DNA of 64,000 bases, taken from the NCBI GenBank assembly GCA_963750715.1, contig CAVVRP010000001.1, forward strand, positions 44,825 through 108,824. The letters run 5' to 3'. Below the pieces are notes generated by a model. That model saw nothing but the letters and a program-made list of their open reading frames with translations. It made no database searches and was not told the DNA's origin. Each line of letters begins with the position of its first letter. The first letter of the stretch is position 1. The translations under genes were made by a program, and so were the position numbers. This stretch comes from JAGVSR01 sp963750715 (GTDB lineage Bacteria > Pseudomonadota > Alphaproteobacteria > Rhizobiales > Hyphomicrobiaceae). Shown here piece by piece: positions 45,519-54,848 of the stretch.

Positions 45519-46385
45519 CTACTTGGCGGGACCTGTCTGGGCCGGTAGGTCTTTGCTCTCCTGGCCCCACTCGGCCCAAGCCCCATCGTAAACGGCCGCG
45601 TTGGTCTGTCCGAGCACGGCCAGAGCCAGCGACAACATCGACGCGGTGACGCCGGAGCCGCATGTCGTCACCACGGGCTTGGCCGGGTCGACGCCTGCCT
45701 CCTTGAAGATTTTTTCCAGTTCCGCCTCCGATTTCAGGGTTCCGTCCTCGTTCACGATCATCGCTGAAGGCACGTTCCGGGACCCGGGAATGTGACCGGG
45801 GACGAGACCGGGACGCGGCTCGGGTTCCTTGCCCTCGAAGCGCGCGGCAGGACGCGCATCGACGATCTGAATGCTGCCCTTTGTGACGTAGCCCTTCATC
45901 TCGTCGAGGTCGCGGACGAGGTCATTGTTACGAAGCGGCGTGAAGTGGCGGGAGGTGCGCGGTACGGGCGCTCCGTCCTCGATCGGGCGGCCCTCCGCTT
46001 TCCATTTCTTCATGCCGCCGTTCAGTACCGCGACGTCCTGATGGCCCATGGCGCGGAACGTCCACCAAACGCGCGCTGCGGAAAACAAGCCGTAGGTATC
46101 GTAGACGACGATCTTCATGCCGTCGCCGACGCCGAGTTTTTTCATGCGCGAGGCAAACTTGACCGTCGACGGCAGCATGTGTGGCAGGGACGATGCGTCG
46201 TCGACGAGGTCGTCGATGTCAAAAAAGAGCGCGCCTGGAATATGTTCGGCGAGGTATTCGGATTTGGCGTCACGTCTGGAATTGGGCAGGTGCCATGAGC
46301 CATCGAAAACAACGAGGCCGGGAGTTCCCAGGCGCTCAGCGAGCCAATCGGTCTCCACGATCCACGTCTTGGCATTGTGCGGCAC
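45519..46385 (-). CDS. sseA: 3-mercaptopyruvate sulfurtransferase (tandem rhodanese)
   Basis: 288 residues with two rhodanese domains. The catalytic loop CGSGVTAS has Cys 242, with the Ser/Gly-Val-Thr pattern of mercaptopyruvate rather than thiosulfate enzymes. It moves sulfur from 3-mercaptopyruvate to thiol or cyanide acceptors in the cytoplasm. N-terminal WIVETDWLAERLG and GSRNVPSAMI (second domain) fit the family. Confidence 0.93.
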   Translation of the reverse strand: MPHNAKTWIVETDWLAERLGTPGLVVFDGSWHLPNSRRDAKSEYLAEHIPGALFFDIDDLVDDASSLPHMLPSTVKFASRMKKLGVGDGMKIVVYDTYGLFSAARVWWTFRAMGHQDVAVLNGGMKKWKAEGRPIEDGAPVPRTSRHFTPLRNNDLVRDLDEMKGYVTKGSIQIVDARPAARFEGKEPEPRPGLVPGHIPGSRNVPSAMIVNEDGTLKSEAELEKIFKEAGVDPAKPVVTTCGSGVTASMLSLALAVLGQTNAAVYDGAWAEWGQESKDLPAQTGPAK

Positions 46386-46510
46386 GCGACGTTCCTCCTC
46401 TACCCTCGGTATCCGGCTTGCGGGCCGGACATGTTGCGGGGTCTGTTGCCGTCCCCATCACGGGCACAGGAACCGGTCCTCCTGTAACCCGTTGAACCAG
46501 CAAAGAAATG

Positions 46511-46585
46511 TGGTGAGCCGGGAGGGAATCGAACCCTCGGCCCCATGATTAAAAGTCACGTGCTCTACCGCTGAGCTACCGGCCC
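46511..46585 (-). tRNA. tRNA-Lys (UUU)
   Basis: 75 bases with CCA encoded. Acceptor GGGCCGG pairs with CCGGCTC (one G-U), the anticodon loop CTTTTAA holds TTT, the T-arm is GAGGGTTCGATTCCCTC and the discriminator is A. It lies between sseA and the EamA gene. Confidence 0.95.
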
Positions 46586-46757
46586 ACACCCATGGTGCTT
46601 CTAGTGTCCGCGCTCCCGGGGGTCAAGGCGAGGCCGAGGGCAAAACGCCCAAAGCAGAAGACATTCCCCTGCGGCACATCGGCGTTGCGATTTTTGCCTA
46701 TGCGACGCCGCGCCGGCGACGCTACAAGCACAACCTCGGGCGGGACGGACCGCGCCG

Positions 46758-47729
46758 ATGCGAGCGCCCCGACACCGTATGCCCCAGGATCCCGCCCCGA
46801 TATCGCTATTGCCCCGCAGCGACGACGCGGAAGATCGTCTGCGCGCCATCGGTTTGATGGTGATCGCCGTGACCGTGTTTTCGGCTCTCGACACGGCCGC
46901 CAAGTATCTTGTGATGCACTACGGACTGCCCGTGTCGCAAGTCGTGTGGGCGCGTTTCATGGGCCAGTTCGGCGCTATCGTGGTGCTGGTGCCTGCACTG
47001 GGCATTCTGTCCCTCAATGCGCTGTTCACGACGAAGATCCCGAAGCTTCAGCTGGTCCGCTCGGTGCTGATGGTGGGGACGACCGCCTTCAATTTCCTCG
47101 CACTCGAATATCTGCGGCTGGATCAGACGATCACCATCGTGTTTCTCACGCCTCTGTTGGTAGCGCTGCTGTCAGGCCCGATACTCGGCGAGTGGGTTGG
47201 CTGGCGCCGCATGGTTGCGATTACCGTCGGTTTTTCAGGAATTCTGGTCGCAGTGCGGCCCGGATTCGAAGCGGTGCATCCTGCAGTCCTTTATTCGCTT
47301 GCAGCTATGCTGGTGTACGCGTTGTTCATGATCCTGACGCGCTACATGGCAGGCGGCGATCCGCCGATGGTGACGCTGTTCTATTCGATGTTCGTGGGGA
47401 CGTTGTTTGGTGCGCCGCTGGCCATTGCCCACTGGCACGCGCCGCCCGACGCGCTGGCTTGGCTTCTGCTCGCCGCGTTGGGACTTCTCGGCGGCATGGG
47501 ACATTGGCTGTTTCTGCATGCCTATCGGCTGGCGCCGGCTTCGGCGGTGGCCCCGTTTCTCTACCTCCAGCTTCTGTCCATGGTGACGTTCGGCTACGTC
47601 GTCTTTGGCGATCTGCCGGACGTGTGGACGCTTGCTGGTGCAGCGATCGTCGTGGCATCGGGGATTTATCTGTTTCATAGGGAGAGGGTCACCTCTCGCG
47701 CCGAAGTGGGCGCTCCTGAACCAATTTGA
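46758..47729 (+). CDS. EamA/DMT family transporter
   Basis: 323 residues (or 316 from ATG 46779) with ten membrane helices in two EamA repeats. The first has FSALDTAAKYLVMHYGL and TIVFLTPLLVALLSGPILGE, the second LFLHAYRLAPASAVAPFLYL and VVFGDLPDVWTLAGAAIVVA. The family exports amino acids, nucleotides or other metabolites; the substrate is unknown. No operon partners. Confidence 0.9.
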   Translation: MRAPRHRMPQDPAPISLLPRSDDAEDRLRAIGLMVIAVTVFSALDTAAKYLVMHYGLPVSQVVWARFMGQFGAIVVLVPALGILSLNALFTTKIPKLQLVRSVLMVGTTAFNFLALEYLRLDQTITIVFLTPLLVALLSGPILGEWVGWRRMVAITVGFSGILVAVRPGFEAVHPAVLYSLAAMLVYALFMILTRYMAGGDPPMVTLFYSMFVGTLFGAPLAIAHWHAPPDALAWLLLAALGLLGGMGHWLFLHAYRLAPASAVAPFLYLQLLSMVTFGYVVFGDLPDVWTLAGAAIVVASGIYLFHRERVTSRAEVGAPEPI

Positions 47730-47793
47730 GAGAACGGCCGGCCCATTGTCGTTAATTTGTGCCCGTAAGGACCGAAGTGACGGGGGCGTTGGT

Positions 47794-47889
47794 ATGGCCA
47801 AGTCTGCTGGGGCGTCGCGCGTTGGCCATTATATTTTTGGGCGCGACACGCTGATCGGCGTCGCTCACGCGATGCGCAAAACGAGGTAG
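47794..47889 (+). CDS. Possible 31-residue small protein
   Basis: ATG 47794 with GGGGGCG upstream encodes MAKSAGASRVGHYIFGRDTL and ends HAMRKTR at TAG. The sequence looks protein-like (basic ends, mixed middle), but it is very short and lies in a gap of about 300 bases between an EamA gene and the kdsD remnant. Nothing else supports it. Confidence 0.25.
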   Translation: MAKSAGASRVGHYIFGRDTLIGVAHAMRKTR

Positions 47890-48025
47890 TTTCGGGTTAA
47901 CGGGGGTTTAAATCAGGGGTGGAATTGGCACACAGGGGGGTTTGGAAGACTTTTTCCCGTCTGCTAAACAGGAGTCCGGGGTGGTCATCAGTCATGCGTT
48001 TCTCCCATCGGAAAGGCGTGACTCC

Positions 48026-49061
48026 ATGAAATTTGCCGCATCCATTGCAGGTCCCATGACGAAGCTGAGAGCCATCGATGGCGGCAGGCAGGTTCAGCGC
48101 GCGTCGGTTGCGTCGGCTGTGCGGACGCTGCAACTCGAACAGGAGGGACTGGATGCCCTCCGGCAGGCCCTGCAAGGGTCTCTGGCGCTCCCATTCAGTG
48201 ATGCCGTCGCCATTCTCAAGGCCGCGCGCGGGCGCGTAATTGTTTCGGGAATCGGCAAGAGCGGTCATGTTGGGCAGAAGATTGCCGCGACATTGGCGTC
48301 GACCGGTACGCCGGCGTTCTTCGTCCACCCGAGTGAGGCGTCGCATGGCGACCTCGGCATGATCACCAAGCGACGACGTCATACTGGCGTTGTCCTGGTC
48401 GGGCGAGACGGTCGAGTTGAAGAACATCATCACCTTCTCGCGGCGGTTTGCGGTCGCAATGATCGCTCTGACCTCCAACGCCGGTTCGGCGCTGGGCAAG
48501 CAGGCGGACGTCGTGATCGAACTGCCGAAATCAAAAGAGGCCTGCCCGCACGGGCTTGCGCCGACGACATCGACCACCATGCAGTTGGCAATGGGCGACA
48601 GCCTGGCCATCGCCCTACTGGAAGGCGAAGGGTTTTACCGCGCACGATTTCAAGATGTACCACCCGGGCGGCTCGCTGGGCGCCAGCTTGAAGTACGTCG
48701 CCGACATGATGCACAAGGGCGACCGGTTGCCCCTCGTCGAGGAATCCGCTTCCATGAGTGACGCGCTCGTGACGATGACGGCGAAAAGCTTCGGCTGTCT
48801 TGGAGTGCTGGACAAGAAGGGTAAGCTCGTCGGCGTCCTCACGGACGGCGACTTGCGCCGTCACATGGGTGCGGATCTACTCAAGGCGCGCGCCGCCGAT
48901 ATCATGACGAAGAAACCCAAGACTGCGGTGCCGATATGCTCGCATCCGCCGCCCTTGAGATGATCAACTCATCGCGCATTACGTCATTGTTCGTGGTGGA
49001 AAAGGGCAAGCCGGTCGGCATCGTGCACATTCACGATCTGCTGCGCGCGGGCGTTGCCTGA
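48026..49061 (+). pseudogene. kdsD: Arabinose-5-phosphate isomerase gene with three frame breaks
   Basis: ATG 48026 after GGAAAGG starts a KdsD/KpsF reading: RVIVSGIGKSGHVGQKIAAT, then FFVHPSEASHGDLGMITK. An extra base at about 48371 breaks the frame. DDVILALSWSGETVELKNII and TSTTMQLAMGDSLAIALLEG follow in a second frame. An extra T in TTTT (48633-48636) leads to HDFKMYHPGGSLGASLKYV and the first CBS domain in a third. A missing base near 48926-48931 leads to MLASAALEMINSSRITSLFV and the stop at 49061. All pieces are well conserved. KdsD makes the Kdo precursor for lipopolysaccharide and is usually essential, so sequence error is as likely as decay. Confidence 0.85.
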
Positions 49062-49086
49062 ACCTGCGCCGGTCCGGAAAGCTGCG

Positions 49087-49572
49087 TCAGGCCGACTGCA
49101 CCGATACGATCAGGACGGTGCCGTTGACGCCGGTCACTTTCACCTGAGTGCCGCGCGGCGTGTCAGGCCCTTGAGCGCTCCATACCGTATCGCCGACCCG
49201 CACCTTGCCGCGGCCATTCACGATAGCGTCTTCGACGGTCACGACTCGTCCGACGTACTGCGCGCCGCGAACGTTGAGATCGGGTGCGTCCGAATGGCCT
49301 TCGAAGGGCCGTGACGCCCGCTTCACCAGGAACACCGTTGCGACCGCGATCAGCGTGAAAAGAATGAGTTGCAGCGGCCAGGTGAATGCCTCGCCACCGC
49401 CGACTGCCGCTAGCGCCATGACAATCCCTCCGACAATCGCAGCCGCGAGGCCGAACCAGAGGAAATGCACGCCGGGGACGACGAATTCCAGAGCCATGAG
49501 GACGATCGCGAGGAACAACCAGTTCCAAGGGCCAAAACTCGCGATCAGATTGATCAGACTGTCCATATGCAT
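49087..49572 (-). CDS. NfeD family membrane protein
   Basis: 161 residues: three N-terminal membrane helices (about 5-85) with FGPWNWLFLAIVLMALEF, then a C-terminal OB-fold (YVGRVVTVEDAIVNGRGKVR and TVWSAQGPDTPRGTQVKVTG). NfeD proteins are partners of SPFH/stomatin proteins, and here the gene follows its stomatin partner by 41 bases in the same operon. It probably works in inner-membrane microdomain organisation. Confidence 0.9.
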   Translation of the reverse strand: MHMDSLINLIASFGPWNWLFLAIVLMALEFVVPGVHFLWFGLAAAIVGGIVMALAAVGGGEAFTWPLQLILFTLIAVATVFLVKRASRPFEGHSDAPDLNVRGAQYVGRVVTVEDAIVNGRGKVRVGDTVWSAQGPDTPRGTQVKVTGVNGTVLIVSVQSA

Positions 49573-49613
49573 CTTCCAGAACCCGGTGGCGTCGTCGCTG
49601 AAACTATCCGATC

Positions 49614-50603
49614 TCAGGTGACGTTCGGGACGCTGCCCGAACGCGGGGCAGGCCTGGCTCCGGATGCAGAACCCGAGCCGTTGCCACCGAAGGCCTCACC
49701 CGTGATCTGGGCCAGTCCCGCCAGCGACCCGATGACGGACGACGCTTCGAGCGGCATCAGGATGACTTTTTGGTTCGGTGCCTTTGCCAGGGACTCCAGC
49801 GCCTTTACGTAGTTGTTGGCGACGAAGTAGTTGATGGCCTGAACGTTGCCGTTGGAAATTGCGTTCGAGACGAGTTCTGTCGCCTTCGCCTCGGCCTCGG
49901 CTGCGCGTTCACGTGCTTCGGCATCCTTGAACGCGGCCTCGCGGCGGCCTTCGGCTTCCAGAACCACTGCCTGCTTCTCGCCTTCGGCTTTGAGAATGGC
50001 GGCCGCCCGAAGGCCTTCGGATTCGAGAATCTGTGCACGCTTCTCACGCTCGGCCTTCATCTGACGGGCCATGCTGTCGACGAGATCGCGCGGCGGCGCG
50101 ATGTCCTTGATTTCGATGCGGGTGACCTTGACGCCCCAAGCTTCAGTTGCCGCATCCACGACCTGCAGCAGCTTGGCGTTGATCTGGTCGCGGTTCGACA
50201 GCAGTTCGTCGAGGTCCATCGAACCCATGACCGTGCGGATGTTGGTCATGGTCAGGTTGATGGTCGCATGCTGGAGGTTCTCGACCTCGTAGGCCGACTT
50301 GGCTGCATTCAGCACCTGGAAGAACGCGACGCCGTCGACGCGGACCATGGCGTTGTCGCGGGTAATGATATCCTGGCTTGGGATGTCCATGACCTGCTCC
50401 TTCATGTTCACGCTGTGTCCTACGCGTTCCATGACGGGGATCAGAACATGCAGTCCCGGTTGGAGCGTACGGGTGTATTCGCCGAACCGCTCGACCGTAT
50501 AGTTGAAGCCCTGCGGCACGATTTTCACGGTGGACCACAGTGCAGCGAAGGCCAGAATGACGAGAAGCAGGCCGAACACTTCAACGCCGCCATAAAACTG
50601 CAT
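49614..50603 (-). CDS. SPFH/stomatin family protein (QmcA-like)
   Basis: 329 residues: one N-terminal anchor (MQFYGGVEVFGLLLVILAFA), an SPFH/band-7 domain (KIVPQGFNYTVERFGEYTRT, QPGLHVLIPVMERV, DIKDIAPPRDL-type block), then a long helix rich in Ala/Glu (AEGEKQAVVLEAEGRREAAF) and a Gly-rich tail. It forms ring oligomers on the inner membrane and modulates proteases and membrane order. Its NfeD partner is downstream. Confidence 0.93.
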   Translation of the reverse strand: MQFYGGVEVFGLLLVILAFAALWSTVKIVPQGFNYTVERFGEYTRTLQPGLHVLIPVMERVGHSVNMKEQVMDIPSQDIITRDNAMVRVDGVAFFQVLNAAKSAYEVENLQHATINLTMTNIRTVMGSMDLDELLSNRDQINAKLLQVVDAATEAWGVKVTRIEIKDIAPPRDLVDSMARQMKAEREKRAQILESEGLRAAAILKAEGEKQAVVLEAEGRREAAFKDAEARERAAEAEAKATELVSNAISNGNVQAINYFVANNYVKALESLAKAPNQKVILMPLEASSVIGSLAGLAQITGEAFGGNGSGSASGARPAPRSGSVPNVT

Positions 50604-50813
50604 GGTATCCCTCCCAGAAAAGTCCCGCCGACATTCAGCGATTTAGGCGCGAAAGGCTATTTTTCTAGATATGTTTCGCAAAAATACGGTTAATCAATTG
50701 CAACCGAAATTCAAATTTCGACCGCAATTGGCGTAATGCAAAAATAAAAAACACGAAAACGCCCAAGCGGGAGAAGCCTAGGTGCCAGGGGCCGGGCGAC
50801 GGGACTCAAACCG

Positions 50814-51882
50814 TTAGATCCAGCCTTGCAACTCGCGCCGCACGATGGCCTCGATGACGTCGACGCCTTCTTCGCTATCGTTCAAGGCCGGCAGATACGC
50901 AAACTTTTCGCCGCCGTTGCCTTCGAAGATGTGGCGGTTTTCGCCGTCGAGTTCCTCGAGCGTTTCGAGGCAATCAGCGGAAAAGCCAGGAGCGACGAGC
51001 GCCAGCCGCTTGACGCCTTCCTTAGCGAGGCGCTCCACCGCCATGTCAGTATAGGGCTGCAGCCAAGGGTCATTGCCGAAACGCGATTGGAACGTCGTAA
51101 GCCAGCGTTCTTTCGGCCAGCCGAGACGTTCGCGCAGCAGTCGGGATGTCTTCAGGCAATGGCAATGGTAAGGGTCGCCTTTGTCGAAATACGTCTGCGG
51201 CATGCCGTGGAATGTGGCCACGATCTTCTCGGGTTCGAAGTTGAGTTTATCGAGGCTGGCCTTCATTGAAACCGTGAGCCGGTCGATATAGACGGGATCG
51301 TCGTGGTAGGCGGGGGCGACCCGCACGGACGGCTGCCAGCGCATGTTCATCAGTGCCCGGAACGCTTGATCGCACGCTGTCGCGGTCGTGGCCGCCGCGT
51401 ACTGCGGATAGAGGGGAACGAGAAGTAGGCGTTCGCAACCCTGCTGCTGGAGCGCACGAATGCGGCTATCTGTCGATGGATTGGCGTAGCGCATCGCCCA
51501 GTCGACGATGACGCGCGGGCTGCCCTGCAGGCGCCGCTGCAACTGTTCGGCCTGGCCGCGCGTGATGGTCTTGAGTGGGCCTTCGTTCTTTTCGTTGTTC
51601 CAGATCGTTGCGTAGTCCTTGCCCTTGCGGCCGGGGCGGACTGTCAGGATGATCAGATTGAGGATCGGCCACCACTTCCACTTCAACTCCTCGATCACGC
51701 GAGGGTCCGACAGGAATTCCTTGAGATAGCTGCGCATCGGCCAGTAGGACGTGGCGTCCGGCGTACCCAGAATTCAGCAGTAGCACGCCGATCCTGCCGC
51801 ATTCGATCCGCGGGTGGTCCGCAGGCCAGAATCGGCGATCGGGCTCGAATTCAGGCGCTTTCTGCATCAGGGCATGATCCAT
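50814..51882 (-). pseudogene. hemH: Ferrochelatase gene with a single frameshift
   Basis: The 5' part (ATG 51882) reads HPRIECGRIGVLLLN and then leaves frame. Removing one T near 51771-51774 restores LGTPDATSYWPMRSYLKEFL, which continues without break through VIVDWAMRYANPS and LVPLYPQYAAATTATACDQA, with the active-site ATFHGMPQTYFDKGDPYHCH, to the stop at 50814, about 356 residues in all. Downstream of the shift, ATG 51737 could still give a 307-residue fragment missing the first substrate-binding strand. Ferrochelatase inserts iron into protoporphyrin IX and is normally essential. An assembly error is plausible. Confidence 0.88.
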
Positions 51883-51988
51883 CGGAGGTGCTCGCGTAAC
51901 GTGCGGGCCAACCTAGCGGATCAGTGGCGGAAAATCGACCCCACAGTCGCGGCCAGGGGCGGTTGCACGAAGCCAACCCAGCGAGAGC

Positions 51989-52948
51989 TCAGGCGCGCAG
52001 CTTCTGTGAACGGAGGGTAATGACGATCGGTTCGTCGGCCGGCGGCCCGTTCGAAGCCGGCTCATCCGACATTCTGCGTCCGGCCTGCCAGATCTCTTCG
52101 ATCGACTTGGCAAGCCCGCCTGGACTTTGAGCCAGCAGCTGCCGTCCACGAGGGGCGGCGGCGGCCCTGAGTTCGGCCTGCCGGGCACGGGCCAGAGTGA
52201 CGACGTCTGTCGCTGCCTGCGCCGACAGCCGGTTCTCGGGGAGGGACTTTACGAACGTGGCCAGGATCGACAAATCATGATCATCACCCAGCATCTGCGA
52301 TAGCGTCCGCGCGGCTTCGATGCGCACGTCGATATAGGCCGGCCAGGCGCGTGACAGCAGCTGCATGTGGCGCCAGTGCTGCTGGATCGTCTTGCGCCAT
52401 TCGTGGATCGCCTCGTCCGTCGGATCCGCATACGCCGAAGCGAAGGATTTGCGTGCCTTACGGTAGCACGCTTCCAGACCCGCAGTGACGGTGGTGAATT
52501 CGGCTGGTTTAAGCTTCAGGAGTCGGGCAGCCTTTGCGGCGGTCTCCAGGCTGTGCAAAGCCAGGGTGACGTCGACGGAAATGGCCGGGCTTTTCTCATT
52601 GTCTTCAATGACGATCCCGAGCAGGGTGATGAGTGCTGGGTGCGGCTCGGGCTGCTCGGTTTGCAGCTTGAGAACGGTTTCCCGCAGGATCTGCTTGTCG
52701 CGGGTCCCAGACAACACACGTCCGATATCGCGATAGCGTGCGTTCTCCTCGGCGAAGCATTCCGGCGTCATTCCTGGTCGCATCAGACGCAACAGGGCGC
52801 GGATGCGTTTGAGGCACTTGCGCGTTTCATGCACGCCAGCGCCGTTAGCGCCACTCATAAGGGAGCTTTCCGCGCGCCGGATCTGTTCCGAGGCAATCCG
52901 GCGCAATCCCTTTTGCGCCAACTCATCCAGTTTCAGACGATAAGCCAT
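51989..52948 (-). CDS. CHAD domain protein
   Basis: 319 residues from ATG 52948 after CCGGAACG (a TTG at 52963 is in frame). The CHAD pattern of conserved His, Arg and Lys includes GVHETRKCLKRIRALLRLMR near 40-60 and AIHEWRKTIQQHWRHMQLLS near 185-205. CHAD domains bind inorganic polyphosphate through these basic helices and are found on polyphosphate granules. No CYTH partner is present. A link to storage, with phaC in the same window, is possible but unproven. Confidence 0.9.
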   Translation of the reverse strand: MAYRLKLDELAQKGLRRIASEQIRRAESSLMSGANGAGVHETRKCLKRIRALLRLMRPGMTPECFAEENARYRDIGRVLSGTRDKQILRETVLKLQTEQPEPHPALITLLGIVIEDNEKSPAISVDVTLALHSLETAAKAARLLKLKPAEFTTVTAGLEACYRKARKSFASAYADPTDEAIHEWRKTIQQHWRHMQLLSRAWPAYIDVRIEAARTLSQMLGDDHDLSILATFVKSLPENRLSAQAATDVVTLARARQAELRAAAAPRGRQLLAQSPGGLAKSIEEIWQAGRRMSDEPASNGPPADEPIVITLRSQKLRA

Positions 52949-53894
52949 GAAGCGTTCCGGCAATGCAGACGTATCGACTAATTCGATAGCAGAGGCGGGC
53001 CCGCCGTCACAGTGGGCGTGGCGAAAAACTTCGCGGTAGGACTGGTTGGGTGCGAGTGCGGTGGGATATCCAGTTTAAAACTGACATAAACCGGGCGTGG
53101 ACTGACCGAGGCAGCCGGCTTGCGGATGTGCCTTGGCCTCGAAACGCACGGCCGTACCTCCGGAGAGAGGAGCATCGGCCTTCATCGCGGGCCAGCGGCA
53201 GGGTGGTTTGCGCGTCCCATCGGCAGCGATGGCAAGTTCGCCGCCGGCGAGGGTGGCAGATCCGCCGCTACCACCCAGACGGCCCGCCCGGCGAACTAAA
53301 CGCGAGCCGCTGTCGCCGAAGTCACCCCTTGGCTCGATGCGTTCGCCGTCACTTCGGGCAATCGATCCTGTCCTGTCACGTTCAATCGGGTGCTGTAGTG
53401 AACCATGATGGCCGTGGCGGTGGAAGTTCCGGCGGCAGCGGACAGCGTCTCCTCATCCGGCGCATCGGCCGCGCCATCAGAAGCTTCAATGCGCTGGCCG
53501 TGAATCAGCGCCGCACCGCTCGAATGTCCTCGGCGCGGTAGAGCATCACGATGTCGGCGTCGAGGCCATCGGGCGCAGTGACGGTTCGCCGCCTGGATCC
53601 AAACGACGTGCAGGTGCCGGTTCCGCAGGCTTGGGCGCGCCGGGCGCCTGTCGAAAAAACGGAGGTGAGAATCCCGGCGAGTGCAGCTTGGGCGCCGAGA
53701 AACGGGCGATGCCGCGCATGGGATGGTGGAGCGATGTGCCGCCGCGCAACCATGGCCAGGAACTCCCTCGCCCTAACGGCTGTGCATGCCTGCGCGAACC
53801 GATCGCGAGCCAAGGCACAACCATGCAGTACATTTGGTCTGATTCTCGGCTATTGTGCGCGCGGATTTCGTCAATAGAGCAGGTGCGGCACGAC
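52949..53894. other. Long stretch without a convincing gene
   Basis: About 950 bases. On the minus strand, two frames from 53600 to 53330 give protein-like pieces (DADIVMLYRAEDIRAV and then ALIHGQRIEASDGAADAPDE) that do not join without a frame change. It may be a decayed gene. The other open frames are arginine-rich and look like shadows. No repeat or RNA was recognised. Confidence 0.35.
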
Positions 53895-54848
53895 ATGCAG
53901 TTCGTGGTTGCCGAAGAGCCCTCCGCCTCGTGCCGTTGGACCAGCAGAATTGGTTTGTTTTCAGTTCTTCTGATCATCGCAACGCTGTTCCTGCACCGGT
54001 TGTTCGCAATGCCTACTCCAGTGGCATTCAACGTGCTGGGACTCGCCTATATGGGCGGCGCGCTCGCACTGATCACGGGGCTTGCTGCCCTGTTGGGGAT
54101 TTGGCGATACGGCGAACCGGGCGGTGCACGGGCCGCCCTGGGCATTGTCGTGGGTGGCGGCATATTGGCTGCACCGCTGCTGCTTGTGCCTCTGGCGCAC
54201 CAGTATCCCGCCATCAACGACGTGACGACTGATGTCACCGATCCGCCCACGTTCGAAGCGCTGGCCGCGGAGCGCAAGGCGCCCTTCAATCCCGCCCGGT
54301 ATCCGGGTGCCGCATTCGCCAAGATCCAATTGGCGGCGTTTCCCGATCTGAAGCCGCTTATTGTCAACCGCGCTCCCGGCGAGGCTTTCGAACTGGTCGT
54401 CGATGCCATGAAGAAACTGCGCTACACGATGGTCTCCGAGCGGCCGCCGGCGGACGACGAGAGTTCCGTTGGCCATATCGAAGCCGTCGATCGTACGCTG
54501 ATCCTCGGCTTTTATGACGATATTGCCGCTCGCGTCGTGCCGGACCCGGAGGGGGCACGAATTGATCTGCGTTCTTCCTCGCGCTTCGGCGAATTGGATT
54601 TCGGCCAGAACGCGACGCGGCTTCGCGAACTCATGCGTCAGATAGGTTTGCGGCTGGAGTCGACCGTGCCTTCTGCCGACGGTGAGATCAGACCGCGAAA
54701 ACCCGGCGATCCAAAGCAGGAGAACCCTCGCACGTCACGAGACCGCGCTCGGCAAGATGTTCAACGTGGGCAAGGACAGAAAGCTCAGCAGCAGCGTTCA
54801 GACGAGCGTCGAGCCCGCGATAGACCACAGCGGCAACCTCCGGAATAG
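53895..54848 (+). CDS. DUF1499 membrane protein with long basic tail
   Basis: 317 residues from ATG 53895 (GCAGGTG upstream; ATG 53823 also in frame). Three membrane helices (about 20-110) precede a soluble DUF1499 domain (about 125-265): TDVTDPPTFEALAAERKAPF near 130, AVDRTLILGFYDDIAARVVP and IDLRSSSRFGELDFGQNATR. The last 50 residues are Arg/Gln/Asp-rich and overlap the 3' end of the convergent hydrolase gene by 161 bases. DUF1499 has no proven function. The tail may be read-through after a lost stop. Confidence 0.8.
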   Translation: MQFVVAEEPSASCRWTSRIGLFSVLLIIATLFLHRLFAMPTPVAFNVLGLAYMGGALALITGLAALLGIWRYGEPGGARAALGIVVGGGILAAPLLLVPLAHQYPAINDVTTDVTDPPTFEALAAERKAPFNPARYPGAAFAKIQLAAFPDLKPLIVNRAPGEAFELVVDAMKKLRYTMVSERPPADDESSVGHIEAVDRTLILGFYDDIAARVVPDPEGARIDLRSSSRFGELDFGQNATRLRELMRQIGLRLESTVPSADGEIRPRKPGDPKQENPRTSRDRARQDVQRGQGQKAQQQRSDERRARDRPQRQPPE

